From: Kumtagia sp052180275
GTDB lineage: Bacteria; Pseudomonadota; Alphaproteobacteria; Rhizobiales; Rhizobiaceae
Direction of reading: 5' to 3'
Length of the DNA stretch: 64,000 nucleotides
Assembly (NCBI RefSeq): GCF_052180275.1
Contig: NZ_CP197465.1
Location: forward strand, 4,402,001-4,466,000
Shown: in pieces, positions 52,537-60,844 of the stretch
Layout of the letters: the number at the start of each line of letters is the position of its first letter
Numbering within the stretch: the first letter of the stretch is position 1
Program-made: the position numbers and the translations under genes
The notes under the pieces: generated by a model
Database searches by the model: none
What the model was told of the DNA's origin: nothing
Seen by the model: only the letters and a program-made list of their open reading frames with translations

Positions 52537-54270
52537 TCACCGCGGTAACAGGTTGGTCTTCGCAAGGTCGACCACCTCATCACCTCGGCCGCTCATGACC
52601 GCGCGCAACATCCAGAGGCCGAACCCCTTGACCTGTGCGATCTCGATGGTCGGCGGCATAGACAATTCCTGCTTCGCCGCTACCACATCGAGGACCGCCG
52701 GACCGTTGTGGGCGAGGATGTCAGCGACGGCATCGGGTAGGTCGCCAGGGTCCTCGACCCGGACAGCATGAATCCCCATGGCTCGGGCCATCGCGGCAAA
52801 GTCGGGATTGTCCAGAGAAACGCCGGTCTCCAGGAAGCCGCCAGCCTTCATCTCCATGGCGACGAAACCAAGCACGCCGTTGTTGAGGATGACGACCTTC
52901 ACGGGCAGGTTTTCCTGCTTCAGCGTGATCAGGTCGCCCATAAGCATGGTGAACCCCCCGTCCCCGGACAGCGATATGACCTGCCTCCCCGGCTGAGCGG
53001 CCTGAACGCCAATCGCCTGCGCCATTGCGTTGGCCATCGAGCCGTGAACCAGCGAGCCAATCATGCGCCGCTTGCCGTTCATGGTCAGATATCGTGCGGC
53101 CCAAATGGTCGGGGTGCCGACATCGAACGTGAATACGGCGTCGTCGACCGCTGCCTCGCTAATCAGCTTGGTCAGATACTGCGGATGGATGGGCGGTCGC
53201 CCTGGCGTACCCTTGGCGAGATTGTCCAAACCTTCGCGCGATTTCTGATAGTTGGCCAAGGCCGCGTCGAGATGGGCGGTATCCGATTTCTTCGCCAGCT
53301 TCGGCAGCAAGGCGTCGATCGTAAGCCCGACATCGCCAACGAGCCCCAATTCGAGGCGTGCGCGCCGACCCAGATTTTCCGGCCGGATGTCGACCTGGAC
53401 GATCTTGCAATCGGTGGGCAGGAATTGCTTGTACGGAAAGTCGGTGCCCAGCATGACAAGCACGTCGCAGGAGTGCATTGCCGCGTAGCCGGATGAATAG
53501 CCGATGAAACCGGTCATCCCGACATCGTAGGGGTTGTCGTATTCGACATGCTCCTTGCCGCCCAGCGCATGTACGATCGGGGCTTTCAGCGCCTCGGCCA
53601 GCGCCATCACCTGGGAATGCGCACCGGCACAGCCCCGTCCGCAAAACAGTGTTACCTTCGACGCATCGGCGAGCAGCTTTGCCATCGCATCGACCAGTGC
53701 CTTTGCTGGACGCACCATGGGTGCCGCTGGCAAAAGACTTTGCTTGGAGGATATTTCGCGGGCCGGCGCGGGTCGCAGCGCGATGTCACCGGGAATCACC
53801 ACCACTGCCACGCCGCGCAGGCCGACCGCCGCCCGGATCGCATTCTCCAATACGAAAGGAAGTTGGGCCGGGTCCGACACCAACTCGCAATAGTGACTGC
53901 ATTCCGCGAAGAGGTTCTGCGGATGGGTTTCCTGAAAATATCCGCCGCCGATCTCGGCGGTGGGAATCTGCGCCGCAATCGCCAAAACCGGCGTGCGGCT
54001 GCGATGAGCGTCGAATAGACCGTTTATCAGATGCAAATTGCCCGGACCGCAGGATCCCGCGCAGACTGCCAGTTGCCCGGTTACTTGTGATTCACCAGCC
54101 GCCGCGAATGCCGCGACCTCCTCGTGACGAACATGGACCCAGTCAATATCGTCTTGCTGCCTTAAAGCGTCGGTCAGTCCATTAAGGCTGTCGCCGACCA
54201 CGCCATAGATGCGCTTTACGCCTGCTTGTCCCAGCGTATCCACTATGAGCGCCGCAACCGTCCTGACCAT
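52537..54270 (-). CDS. ThDP-dependent pyruvate oxidase/dehydrogenase (PoxB-like)
   Basis: 577 residues. Domains in order: N-terminal pyrimidine-binding with the catalytic glutamate in VHVRHEEVAAFAAAGES (about 49), central FAD-type domain (about 190-340), and the ThDP-pyrophosphate domain with SLSGDGGFTMLMGDLITLKQEN (about 420-445). It resembles PoxB, which oxidises pyruvate to acetate and CO2 with quinone as acceptor. The same fold also covers other ThDP oxidases and decarboxylases, so the substrate is not fixed. Start ATG 54270 has GGAG upstream. Confidence 0.85.
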   Translation of the reverse strand: MVRTVAALIVDTLGQAGVKRIYGVVGDSLNGLTDALRQQDDIDWVHVRHEEVAAFAAAGESQVTGQLAVCAGSCGPGNLHLINGLFDAHRSRTPVLAIAAQIPTAEIGGGYFQETHPQNLFAECSHYCELVSDPAQLPFVLENAIRAAVGLRGVAVVVIPGDIALRPAPAREISSKQSLLPAAPMVRPAKALVDAMAKLLADASKVTLFCGRGCAGAHSQVMALAEALKAPIVHALGGKEHVEYDNPYDVGMTGFIGYSSGYAAMHSCDVLVMLGTDFPYKQFLPTDCKIVQVDIRPENLGRRARLELGLVGDVGLTIDALLPKLAKKSDTAHLDAALANYQKSREGLDNLAKGTPGRPPIHPQYLTKLISEAAVDDAVFTFDVGTPTIWAARYLTMNGKRRMIGSLVHGSMANAMAQAIGVQAAQPGRQVISLSGDGGFTMLMGDLITLKQENLPVKVVILNNGVLGFVAMEMKAGGFLETGVSLDNPDFAAMARAMGIHAVRVEDPGDLPDAVADILAHNGPAVLDVVAAKQELSMPPTIEIAQVKGFGLWMLRAVMSGRGDEVVDLAKTNLLPR

Positions 54271-54663
54271 CGTTCTTACTCCACTTGCTCATCGGCCACC
54301 CGGTGCAGGTTTCCCGGTTTGGCTCGGCATAAACCCCGTCGTCGGCAATCGAGTCCATTCAACCCTCGACGAACGCCCCAACACGACTTTGCATGCTACC
54401 TTTTGAAGGTAGTGCTCCGGCACGCAATGCTGCAACGACTAAACTTATCGGGCAGGACCGTGCTATTGCGGCGTTGAGGTCGCTTGCATCTCCTATGGCG
54501 GTGCAGGACGGCAGCAGGCACTGGTGGCATTTTACCCTGGGCCAAGTCCAACAGGATCGCTCGCTCCGATGAGGGTGGCCTTCTCATTGAAAAGGCCCGC
54601 CGGCATTCTTTTGCCAGAAGTAAGAATTTTCGCTCCGGCGGGGCATTGTCGCGGGGCGTAGAA
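54271..54663. other. Gene-free gap upstream of the poxB-like gene
   Basis: About 390 bases. Short plus-strand frames near 54410-54560 read as plain peptide without a family. The segment is AT-richer than most of the window, and it includes the promoter of the poxB-like gene. No tRNA or insertion sequence was noticed. Confidence 0.45.
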
Positions 54664-55620
54664 CTATTCCGTGTGCCTGGTTAGACGGTCAAGGAAATCG
54701 AGAACAAGTGATGCGATCTCGTCGGCCGCCTCATCAAGGGCAAAATGTCCGGCTTCCAGAAGATGTACTTCGGCACCGGGGACATCTTCACCATAGGCGG
54801 TCGCGCCGGCGACAGTGAATGAAAGGTCGTATTTTCCCCACACGACCAACATCTTCGGCTGCCCCTCGCGCAGCCACTTTTGCCAGCGAGGGTAGGACGC
54901 GACGTTGGTCCGGTAGTCCAGGAAAAGTTTCGCCTGGATGTTGGCCTGACCTGGACGGGTGAGGAAGGCGTACTCGTCCATCCACGCATCCGGATCGTAA
55001 CGATCGGGATTTGGACTCGATCCGATGTGCCGCTGGCGAGTCGCTTCGAGCGAGGTGAAGTTGGCCTTGAGATTCTCGAGCTCGTGGGACGGATCCGCCC
55101 AATACTTCCGGCGAGCCTCCCAGAGTGGGCTCAGTCCCTGTTCGTGGGAGACCGCGTTCTGGACGATGATGGCCCGGACCCGCTCGGGATGTGCGAGCGC
55201 CATGCGGAAGCCGACCGGGCCCCCGTAGTCCTGCATGAAGAGCACATAGTCGGTTATCCCAAGCTTCGAGGTCAGTGCGTTCATCGTGTTCGCGAGATTG
55301 TCGAAGGTGTAGGCAAAATCGTCCGGCGAGGGTGCGCTGCTGTTGCCGAAGCCGGGATAGTCGGGTGCGACGAGATGGTACCTGTCGGCGAGAAGCGGCA
55401 GCAGGGAATCCCACATGCGAGAAGACGACGGAAAGCCGTGAAGCAGGAGCACAGTCGGCGCATCCGCCGGCCCCGCTTCGCGGTAGAAAATCTTCAGCCC
55501 ATCGATCTCGACGGTATGATACGAGATCGACCGCCGGTTCGATCGCAGGTCTTGCGCCGATGCTTGAACGCTCATGCAGGCGATGGCGGCTGACAGGGCA
55601 AAAGCGGGCAGAGATTTCAT
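54664..55620 (-). CDS. Exported alpha/beta hydrolase with aspartate nucleophile (dehalogenase/epoxide-hydrolase type)
   Basis: 318 residues from ATG 55620; starts at 55641 or 55698 are possible. Residues 1-23 are a Sec signal (KSLPAFALSAAIACMSVQASA). The core has VLLLHGFPSSSRMW (oxyanion loop), DYPGFGNSS, the nucleophile elbow FMQDYGGPVGFRMAL with Asp in the nucleophile position, and the histidine in EAGHFALDEA. Asp at that site is the sign of epoxide hydrolases and haloalkane/haloacetate dehalogenases, not of serine esterases. It is a periplasmic protein by prediction. The substrate is unknown. It follows a VOC gene on the same strand. Confidence 0.85.
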   Translation of the reverse strand: MKSLPAFALSAAIACMSVQASAQDLRSNRRSISYHTVEIDGLKIFYREAGPADAPTVLLLHGFPSSSRMWDSLLPLLADRYHLVAPDYPGFGNSSAPSPDDFAYTFDNLANTMNALTSKLGITDYVLFMQDYGGPVGFRMALAHPERVRAIIVQNAVSHEQGLSPLWEARRKYWADPSHELENLKANFTSLEATRQRHIGSSPNPDRYDPDAWMDEYAFLTRPGQANIQAKLFLDYRTNVASYPRWQKWLREGQPKMLVVWGKYDLSFTVAGATAYGEDVPGAEVHLLEAGHFALDEAADEIASLVLDFLDRLTRHTE

Positions 55621-55669
55621 GTCATCGCTCGTTTTCGACATGGTGAATAAAGATGTTCCCGTCAGGGCG

Positions 55670-56239
55670 CTATGCCCCGGCCTCCGCGCGCCGGACAAAA
55701 TCGGTGAGCTCGGGCGTGAAACTGGTGTCGTCCGGCGCGATGTGTCCGCTCAGCCGCGCGGTGATCTCCTGGAACACCCAGCCGTTGCCGTCCGGATCGC
55801 TGAACGAGGCGTATGAGGCATAGCTCTTGCGCTGCGGATTTGCGCCATCGACCAGGCGGTTACCGTTGGCATGGTGGAAGATGCCATCCACATCATGAAA
55901 CAGGTCGCCAATCGCGACGCCGCGGCCGAGCAGGTCGGCGCGCGCTGCCTGGATGTCGGATACGATCAAATGCAGTCCCTGCACCGAGCCCGGGAAGGCA
56001 GTGGTGACGTTCCTGCCGAAGATGATCGAGCATCCGGAGCCCGGCGGCGTGAACTGAACCACCCGATAGTCGACCTCATCCGAGTAATCGATGTCGAGCC
56101 TCCAGCCGAGGTCGCGATAGAAATGCTTGGCCCGATCGACGTCCGACACAGGGATGACGACGACTTCGAGCTTCATGTCGATTGCGCCTGCGAGTGATGC
56201 TTCGCCTGCGGCTTCTATTGGCAATCCGGTGATGTTCAT
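55670..56239 (-). CDS. VOC family protein
   Basis: 189 residues from ATG 56239, with AGGAGA upstream. A VOC domain with EVVVIPVSDVDRAKHFYRDLGW, CSIIFGRNVTTAFPG, GLHLIVSDIQAARADLLGRG and SFSDPDGNGWVFQEI. The N-terminal 20 residues precede the domain. Such proteins include glyoxalases, bleomycin-type binders and dioxygenases; the metal His of the first strand is not obvious (VVVIPV). It sits between the exported hydrolase and the GlcG-like gene on one strand, so all could be co-transcribed. Confidence 0.83.
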   Translation of the reverse strand: MNITGLPIEAAGEASLAGAIDMKLEVVVIPVSDVDRAKHFYRDLGWRLDIDYSDEVDYRVVQFTPPGSGCSIIFGRNVTTAFPGSVQGLHLIVSDIQAARADLLGRGVAIGDLFHDVDGIFHHANGNRLVDGANPQRKSYASYASFSDPDGNGWVFQEITARLSGHIAPDDTSFTPELTDFVRRAEAGA

Positions 56240-56265
56240 GTTCGGTCTCCTAAAGCGTGCTGCGG

Positions 56266-56685
56266 TCACGATGCTGCGTTGAGGGTGGAGGGAGTCTCTC
56301 GAAGGGCCCCTTCAAGAATGGAGACGTCTTGCTCGACGGTGCCGCCGCTGATACCGACGCCGGCGACCCTCTGGCCATCGGTCGTAAGTGGCGCGCCGCC
56401 TCCCATTGAGCAAAATCGTCCACCCGCCAGTCCCATCAAGGGGAAGAGATCCTTCCCAGGCTGAACGAGCGCGGAGAGCTCGGCCGTGCGAAGTCCCACA
56501 AGTGCGGACGTGTAAGCTTTCCGCTCTGCGATCTCCATCGAGAAGGCCGGTGCGCCGGTCATGCGGTGCATGAGTACGCTGTTGCCGTGAACGTCGATGA
56601 CGCAAACCGTGACCGGTACGTCGGCTCGCGCCGACTCTGTTTCGATACGATTCGCGATGATTTTCGCAAAGGCTAGCAGATCCAT
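56266..56685 (-). CDS. GlcG/HbpS-like heme-binding family protein
   Basis: 139 residues from ATG 56685. The pattern VCVIDVHGNSVLMHRMTGAPAF, IAERKAYTSALVG, GGAPLTTDGQRVAGVGISGGTVEQDV matches the GlcG/HbpS family (DUF336), small heme- or cobalamin-binding proteins found beside catabolic oxidoreductases. No signal peptide, so cytoplasmic. It lies 26 bases upstream of the VOC gene. The frame continues upstream to 57237 without a stop; that extension is not a protein. Confidence 0.88.
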   Translation of the reverse strand: MDLLAFAKIIANRIETESARADVPVTVCVIDVHGNSVLMHRMTGAPAFSMEIAERKAYTSALVGLRTAELSALVQPGKDLFPLMGLAGGRFCSMGGGAPLTTDGQRVAGVGISGGTVEQDVSILEGALRETPSTLNAAS

Positions 56686-56840
56686 GATGTTGTCCTCTCC
56701 GAGTGTTGGAATCGACCACCGACGCCGCCGAAGTCCGCGAAGTGCTTCAATGAGAGACGACGGGAGAAGCGCGCCTGACTGCGCGCCTCCAATGATGTTG
56801 CGACCGCTACGCAGCAGTCGACGTTTCGTCGATATTCGAG

Positions 56841-57554
56841 CTAAGAAGCCCGCGCGATGACGGCCGGCTTCGTCTGCTGCATCACCGCCGCCATCAGGGT
56901 CTTTGCGGCCGGACCGGAGGAGTGCGGATTCTGTCCGGTGATGAGCAATCCGTCGCTGACCACGTGTGACGTCCAATTCGCCGTCTTCGAGAAGACGGCG
57001 CCGAGCTTCAACATCTCGTCCTCGACGAGGAAAGGCTCCACCTTGGTGAGTCCGACTTCCTCTTCCTCGCCGTTGGTGAAGCCGGTCACTTCCTTGCCCT
57101 GAACCAGGAGCTTGCCGTCCTGCGTCCTGACGTGACGCAGCGCGCCGGTGGAGTGGCAGACTATGCCGATCGGCTTGCCGGCCGCAATGAAGGACTCGAT
57201 CAGCTTGATCGAGATTTTGTCTTCGGCAAGGTCCCACATCGGGCCATGACCACCTGGGTAGAAGACCGTGTCGAAGTCCTCCTGCCTGATGCTGTCAAGG
57301 CGAACTGTCTTGTCCAGCTGCGCTTCCGCTGCGGCGTCTTTCTCGAAGCGCAGTGTCAGGTCGGTGAGGAAGTCGGGTTCGTTGCTTTTGGGATCGAGCG
57401 GCGGGCGTCCGCCCTTCGGCGAGGCGAGCGTGACCTCAACGCCGGCGTCCTTGAACGTGTAGTAGGGCGCCGCGAGCTCTTCCAGCCAGAAGCCGGTCTT
57501 CCGTCCGGTGTTGCCTAGCTGGTCGTGTGACGTAATCACCATCAGCACGTTCAT
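56841..57554 (-). CDS. DJ-1/PfpI (class I glutamine amidotransferase-like) protein
   Basis: 237 residues, AGGAGACATAC directly before ATG 57554. Family pattern: VLMVITSHDQLGNTGRKTGFW, GVEVTLASPKGGRPPLDP, FYPGGHGPMWDLAE and the nucleophile elbow GIVCHSTGALRHV with Cys near 139. This is the HchA/DJ-1 branch, with proposed roles in glyoxal or protein deglycation; some are proteases or isomerases. It probably protects against reactive carbonyls in this cluster. It heads the minus-strand group 57.5-54.7 kb. Confidence 0.9.
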   Translation of the reverse strand: MNVLMVITSHDQLGNTGRKTGFWLEELAAPYYTFKDAGVEVTLASPKGGRPPLDPKSNEPDFLTDLTLRFEKDAAAEAQLDKTVRLDSIRQEDFDTVFYPGGHGPMWDLAEDKISIKLIESFIAAGKPIGIVCHSTGALRHVRTQDGKLLVQGKEVTGFTNGEEEEVGLTKVEPFLVEDEMLKLGAVFSKTANWTSHVVSDGLLITGQNPHSSGPAAKTLMAAVMQQTKPAVIARAS

Positions 57555-57838
57555 GTATGTCTCCTGTTGTGCAGTCGTTGATGAAGCGCCACAGACTCCA
57601 TGACGGGGGATGTTTCGGCGCGGTTGGTTATTTCGCTCTCCGACATGGCGAAGGTGAGCGATGTTTCATCTTCAGCGGCCCGAGCGCGCAGCGCACTTAT
57701 CCAGTGATTGCGGGTCCCTAATACGTGAAGATGAGGGATGTCTTCCCATCGTTGAATGGTTCGGAACTCGGCAGGCGGCCATCATCAGCCGATCGACGCT
57801 CGTATCGCGAAAGCTCTTCCGATACGGGCAAACAACGG
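57555..57838. promoter_or_regulatory. Divergent region between the two catabolic transcripts
   Basis: About 285 bases between the DJ-1-like gene (minus) and the exported hydrolase (plus). It should hold both promoters and the binding site of any cluster regulator. No regulator gene lies nearby, and no clear repeat was found. Confidence 0.4.
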
Positions 57839-58903
57839 ATGATGCACATGACTGGGAACAACAGCCCAAACCTCTTCGGTCGGAGGAGATTCTTCGAGGT
57901 TGCTGCCGGAGCACTCGTGGCGACGCAGGTCGTGCCGGCCCAAGCTGCGAATGCAAGTCAGATCATCGGCAAGTCCGCCGAGGTCGAGAAAACCGAGGCG
58001 GCTGCGGCCATTCGGTCCCTGAAGCAGATCGATGCCGGCTTGCTTAACGTCGGATACGTCGAAGCGGGTTCTCTCGACGGACCGGCAGTCATTCTGCTGC
58101 ACGGCTGGCCTTACGACATTCACAGCTTCGACGAGGTTACGCCGCGACTGGCGTCGGCAGGTTTTCGCGTAATCGTGCCGTTTACCAGAGGCTATGGCAC
58201 GACGGGGTTCCTATCGAATGAAACGATGAGGACTGGGCAACCATCGGCTTTGGCTGTCGACACCATCGCATTGATGGATGCACTTGGCATCAAAGACGCG
58301 ATCGTCGCAGGATTCGATTGGGGCGCTCGCACCGCGGACATCCTTGGTGCGCTGTGGCCGAATCGCGTCAAGGGCATCGTCTCTGTCAGCGGCTACCTCA
58401 TCGGAAGCCAGGCTGCGGGTAAGGCACCCCTACCGCCGAAGGCCGAGTTGCAATGGTGGTATCAATTCTACTTCGCGACGGAGCGAGGCCGCGAGGGATA
58501 CGACAAGTATCGACGCGAGTTCGCCGAGTTGATCTGGAAGCTGGCGTCCCCGAAATGGAAATTCGACGACGCTACTTTTGCGCGAAGCGCGGCGGCTTTC
58601 GACAATCCGGATCATGTCGCCATTGTGATCCACAACTATCGATGGCGGCTCGGCCTGGCCGGCGGCGATCCGGCGCTGGATCCGCTGGAAGCGAAACTCG
58701 CTGCCGCACCCGAAATCAACGTGCCGGCCATCACGCTCGAAGGCGATGCGAACGGCGCGCCACACCCGGACCCGGCAGCTTATGCGAGCAAGTTCTCCGG
58801 CAAATATGCGCATCGCCTCGTGAGGGGTGGCATCGGCCACAACCTGCCCCAGGAGGCTCCGGAGGCTTTTTCGCAAGCCGTGATCGACGTCAGCAAAGCC
58901 TAA
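57839..58903 (+). CDS. Tat-exported alpha/beta hydrolase with aspartate nucleophile
   Basis: 354 residues from ATG 57839 (ATGs at 57842 and 57848 are possible). The twin-arginine motif FGRRRFFEVAAGALVATQVV lies at about 13-32. After the signal comes a hydrolase core with VILLHGWPYDIHSFDEV, the nucleophile elbow AGFDWGARTADILG (Asp at the nucleophile site) and GGIGHNLPQEAPEAF (histidine). A periplasmic epoxide hydrolase or dehalogenase is the likely role; the cap (about 210-290) is helical. It starts the plus-strand transcript that runs through to the window edge. Confidence 0.87.
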   Translation: MMHMTGNNSPNLFGRRRFFEVAAGALVATQVVPAQAANASQIIGKSAEVEKTEAAAAIRSLKQIDAGLLNVGYVEAGSLDGPAVILLHGWPYDIHSFDEVTPRLASAGFRVIVPFTRGYGTTGFLSNETMRTGQPSALAVDTIALMDALGIKDAIVAGFDWGARTADILGALWPNRVKGIVSVSGYLIGSQAAGKAPLPPKAELQWWYQFYFATERGREGYDKYRREFAELIWKLASPKWKFDDATFARSAAAFDNPDHVAIVIHNYRWRLGLAGGDPALDPLEAKLAAAPEINVPAITLEGDANGAPHPDPAAYASKFSGKYAHRLVRGGIGHNLPQEAPEAFSQAVIDVSKA

Positions 58904-58936
58904 TACACAAGCCAATTCACGACAGGAGCAACAGCC

Positions 58937-60268
58937 ATGACCAATCTCGATCAATTGGCCCAGGGGTCAACGACCCTCGGGACCCGTCAGGACCGCCGCG
59001 AATTTCTCGCCACGGCCGCGATCGGTCTCGCACTCGCAAGCGGGGCAAGTGTGCTGTCCGGAGACCCTGCACTTGCGGCCAAGGCAGATGACATTCGCCC
59101 TTTCCACATCGATTTTCCCCAAGACGCGCTCGTCGACCTGCGCGACCGCTTGAAGGAGACGCGCTGGCCGGATCGCGAACTGGTCAAAGATCAGTCGCAG
59201 GGTGTGCGACTGGCGACGGTGCAGAAGCTCGTACAATATTGGCAGACGGAGTACGACTGGAGGACGATAGAGACGCGGCTCAACGGGTTGCCGCAGTTCG
59301 TCACCGAGATCGACGGTGTGGACATTCATTTCATCCACGTCCGCTCGAAGCATCAGAATGCGTTGCCGCTGATCGTGACGCACGGCTGGCCAGGCTCGAT
59401 CATCGAGCAGTTGAAGATCATCGAGCCGCTGACCAATCCGACGGCGCATGGTGCAAGCGCGTCGGACGCGTTCGACATCGTGATCCCTTCGATCCCCGGC
59501 TACGGGTTTTCGGGCAAGCCGACCACGACGGGCTGGGATCCGATCCGCATCGCGCGCGCGTGGATCGTGCTCATAAAGCGGCTCGGATACGCACGCTATG
59601 TGGCGCAGGGCGGCGACTGGGGCAATGCCATAACCGAACAGATGGCGCTTCAGGCGCCTCCCGGTCTGCTTGGCATTCATACCAATATGCCGGCCACAGT
59701 CCCGGACGATATTGCCAAAGCGCTCCAGCCCGGCGGTTTGCGGCCTTCCGGTCTGTCGGCGGATGAGCAGCATGCCTTCGACCAGTTGGATGATTTCTAC
59801 AAGCATGGCCTCGGCTACGCCATCGAGATGGCAAACCGCCCGCAGACCCTGCAGGGAATCGTCGATTCACCATCGGGCCTGGCGGGATGGATCCTCGACC
59901 ACGACGCCCGCAGCCTGGAGCTCATCGCCCACGTCTTCGACGGCCAGCCGGCAGGGCTGACGCGAGACGATATCCTCGACAACATCACGCTCTACTGGCT
60001 GACCAACACGGCGATCTCGTCGGCGCGCCTGTACTGGGAGAACAAGCTGAATTTCTTCGAGCCGAAACACGTCTCGATCCCGGTTGCAGTCAGCGTGTTC
60101 CCGGACGAGATCTACGCTGCACCGCGCAGTTGGACCGAGCGGGCGTATCCAAAACTGATCTACTTCAACAAGCTCGCGGTGGGCGGCCACTTCGCCGCCT
60201 GGGAGCAGCCTGCGCTGTTCAGTGCGGAAATGCGGGCGGCGTTCCGTTTGCTGCGTCAGTCGATCTGA
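58937..60268 (+). CDS. Tat-exported epoxide hydrolase (EHN-domain type)
   Basis: 443 residues, GACAGGAG before ATG 58937. A twin-arginine type leader (DRREFLATAAIGLALASGAS) precedes an N-terminal epoxide hydrolase domain (about 54-160: FHIDFPQDALVDLRDRLKETRWP) and the alpha/beta core with LIVTHGWPGSIIEQLKII, nucleophile elbow AQGGDWGNAITEQMAL and GGHFAAWEQPALF (histidine). The architecture matches microsomal-type epoxide hydrolases, with Asp as nucleophile. It is expected in the periplasm and would open an epoxide to a diol. It is 33 bases downstream of the other Tat hydrolase. Confidence 0.92.
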   Translation: MTNLDQLAQGSTTLGTRQDRREFLATAAIGLALASGASVLSGDPALAAKADDIRPFHIDFPQDALVDLRDRLKETRWPDRELVKDQSQGVRLATVQKLVQYWQTEYDWRTIETRLNGLPQFVTEIDGVDIHFIHVRSKHQNALPLIVTHGWPGSIIEQLKIIEPLTNPTAHGASASDAFDIVIPSIPGYGFSGKPTTTGWDPIRIARAWIVLIKRLGYARYVAQGGDWGNAITEQMALQAPPGLLGIHTNMPATVPDDIAKALQPGGLRPSGLSADEQHAFDQLDDFYKHGLGYAIEMANRPQTLQGIVDSPSGLAGWILDHDARSLELIAHVFDGQPAGLTRDDILDNITLYWLTNTAISSARLYWENKLNFFEPKHVSIPVAVSVFPDEIYAAPRSWTERAYPKLIYFNKLAVGGHFAAWEQPALFSAEMRAAFRLLRQSI

Positions 60269-60377
60269 GGTGGATCACCGCCCCTTGCGCGGACGCAGTA
60301 CGCTTTGGGCGGGTGAACTCTGCCCGCCGTCACATCCCCGGTCACTTTGATCCCTTCGGAACACAAGGAATTGCACG

Positions 60378-60842
60378 ATGGCCTTTTCGATCAACATCAA
60401 TGGAAGTCAGAGAAGCGTCGACGTCGATAGCGACACGCCCCTGTTATGGGTGTTGAGGGACGTCCTGGGCATGACCGGCACCAAGTTCGGTTGCGGCATG
60501 GCGTTGTGCGGTGCGTGCACCGTTCATCTCGACGGAACGGCGGTTCGTTCTTGCATCACCACCATCGACAGCATCGGGGATTCGAAGGTCACGACGATTG
60601 AAGCGATCGGTGCAACGCCCGCAGGCGCCAGGATCCAGAAAGCGTGGCTCGATCATGAAGTCGCCCAGTGCGGGTACTGCCAATCCGGACAGATCATGTC
60701 GGCTTCTGCACTGCTTGCGGAGACTCCGGAGCCCACCGATGCAGACATCGACGATGCCATGGGTGGAAATATCTGCCGCTGCGGCACCTATGTCCGCATT
60801 CGTGAGGCGATAAAGCTCGCCGCTCAGGTTAATGGAGGCTGA
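60378..60842 (+). CDS. [2Fe-2S] subunit of a molybdenum hydroxylase
   Basis: 154 residues. Two [2Fe-2S] clusters: GCGMALCGACTVHL with RSC (plant-ferredoxin type, about 41-62), and CGYCQSGQIMSA plus GNICRCGTY (about 98-139). This is the small subunit of the isoquinoline-1-oxidoreductase / aldehyde oxidase type (IorA). It passes electrons from the Mo centre to an acceptor not seen in the window. No FAD subunit is adjacent. Its stop is three bases before the large subunit, so they form one operon. Confidence 0.95.
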   Translation: MAFSININGSQRSVDVDSDTPLLWVLRDVLGMTGTKFGCGMALCGACTVHLDGTAVRSCITTIDSIGDSKVTTIEAIGATPAGARIQKAWLDHEVAQCGYCQSGQIMSASALLAETPEPTDADIDDAMGGNICRCGTYVRIREAIKLAAQVNGG

Positions 60843-60844
60843 TC

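Noticed and set aside
54410..54560. Plus-strand peptide with TTKLIGQDRAIAALRS-like text
   Set aside because: No start codon with ribosome site and no family match; too short to call a gene or a remnant.
56686..57237. Open frame extending the GlcG-like gene upstream
   Set aside because: The sequence is Arg/Gly/His-rich shadow peptide of the DJ-1 gene; the family start at ATG 56685 is clear.
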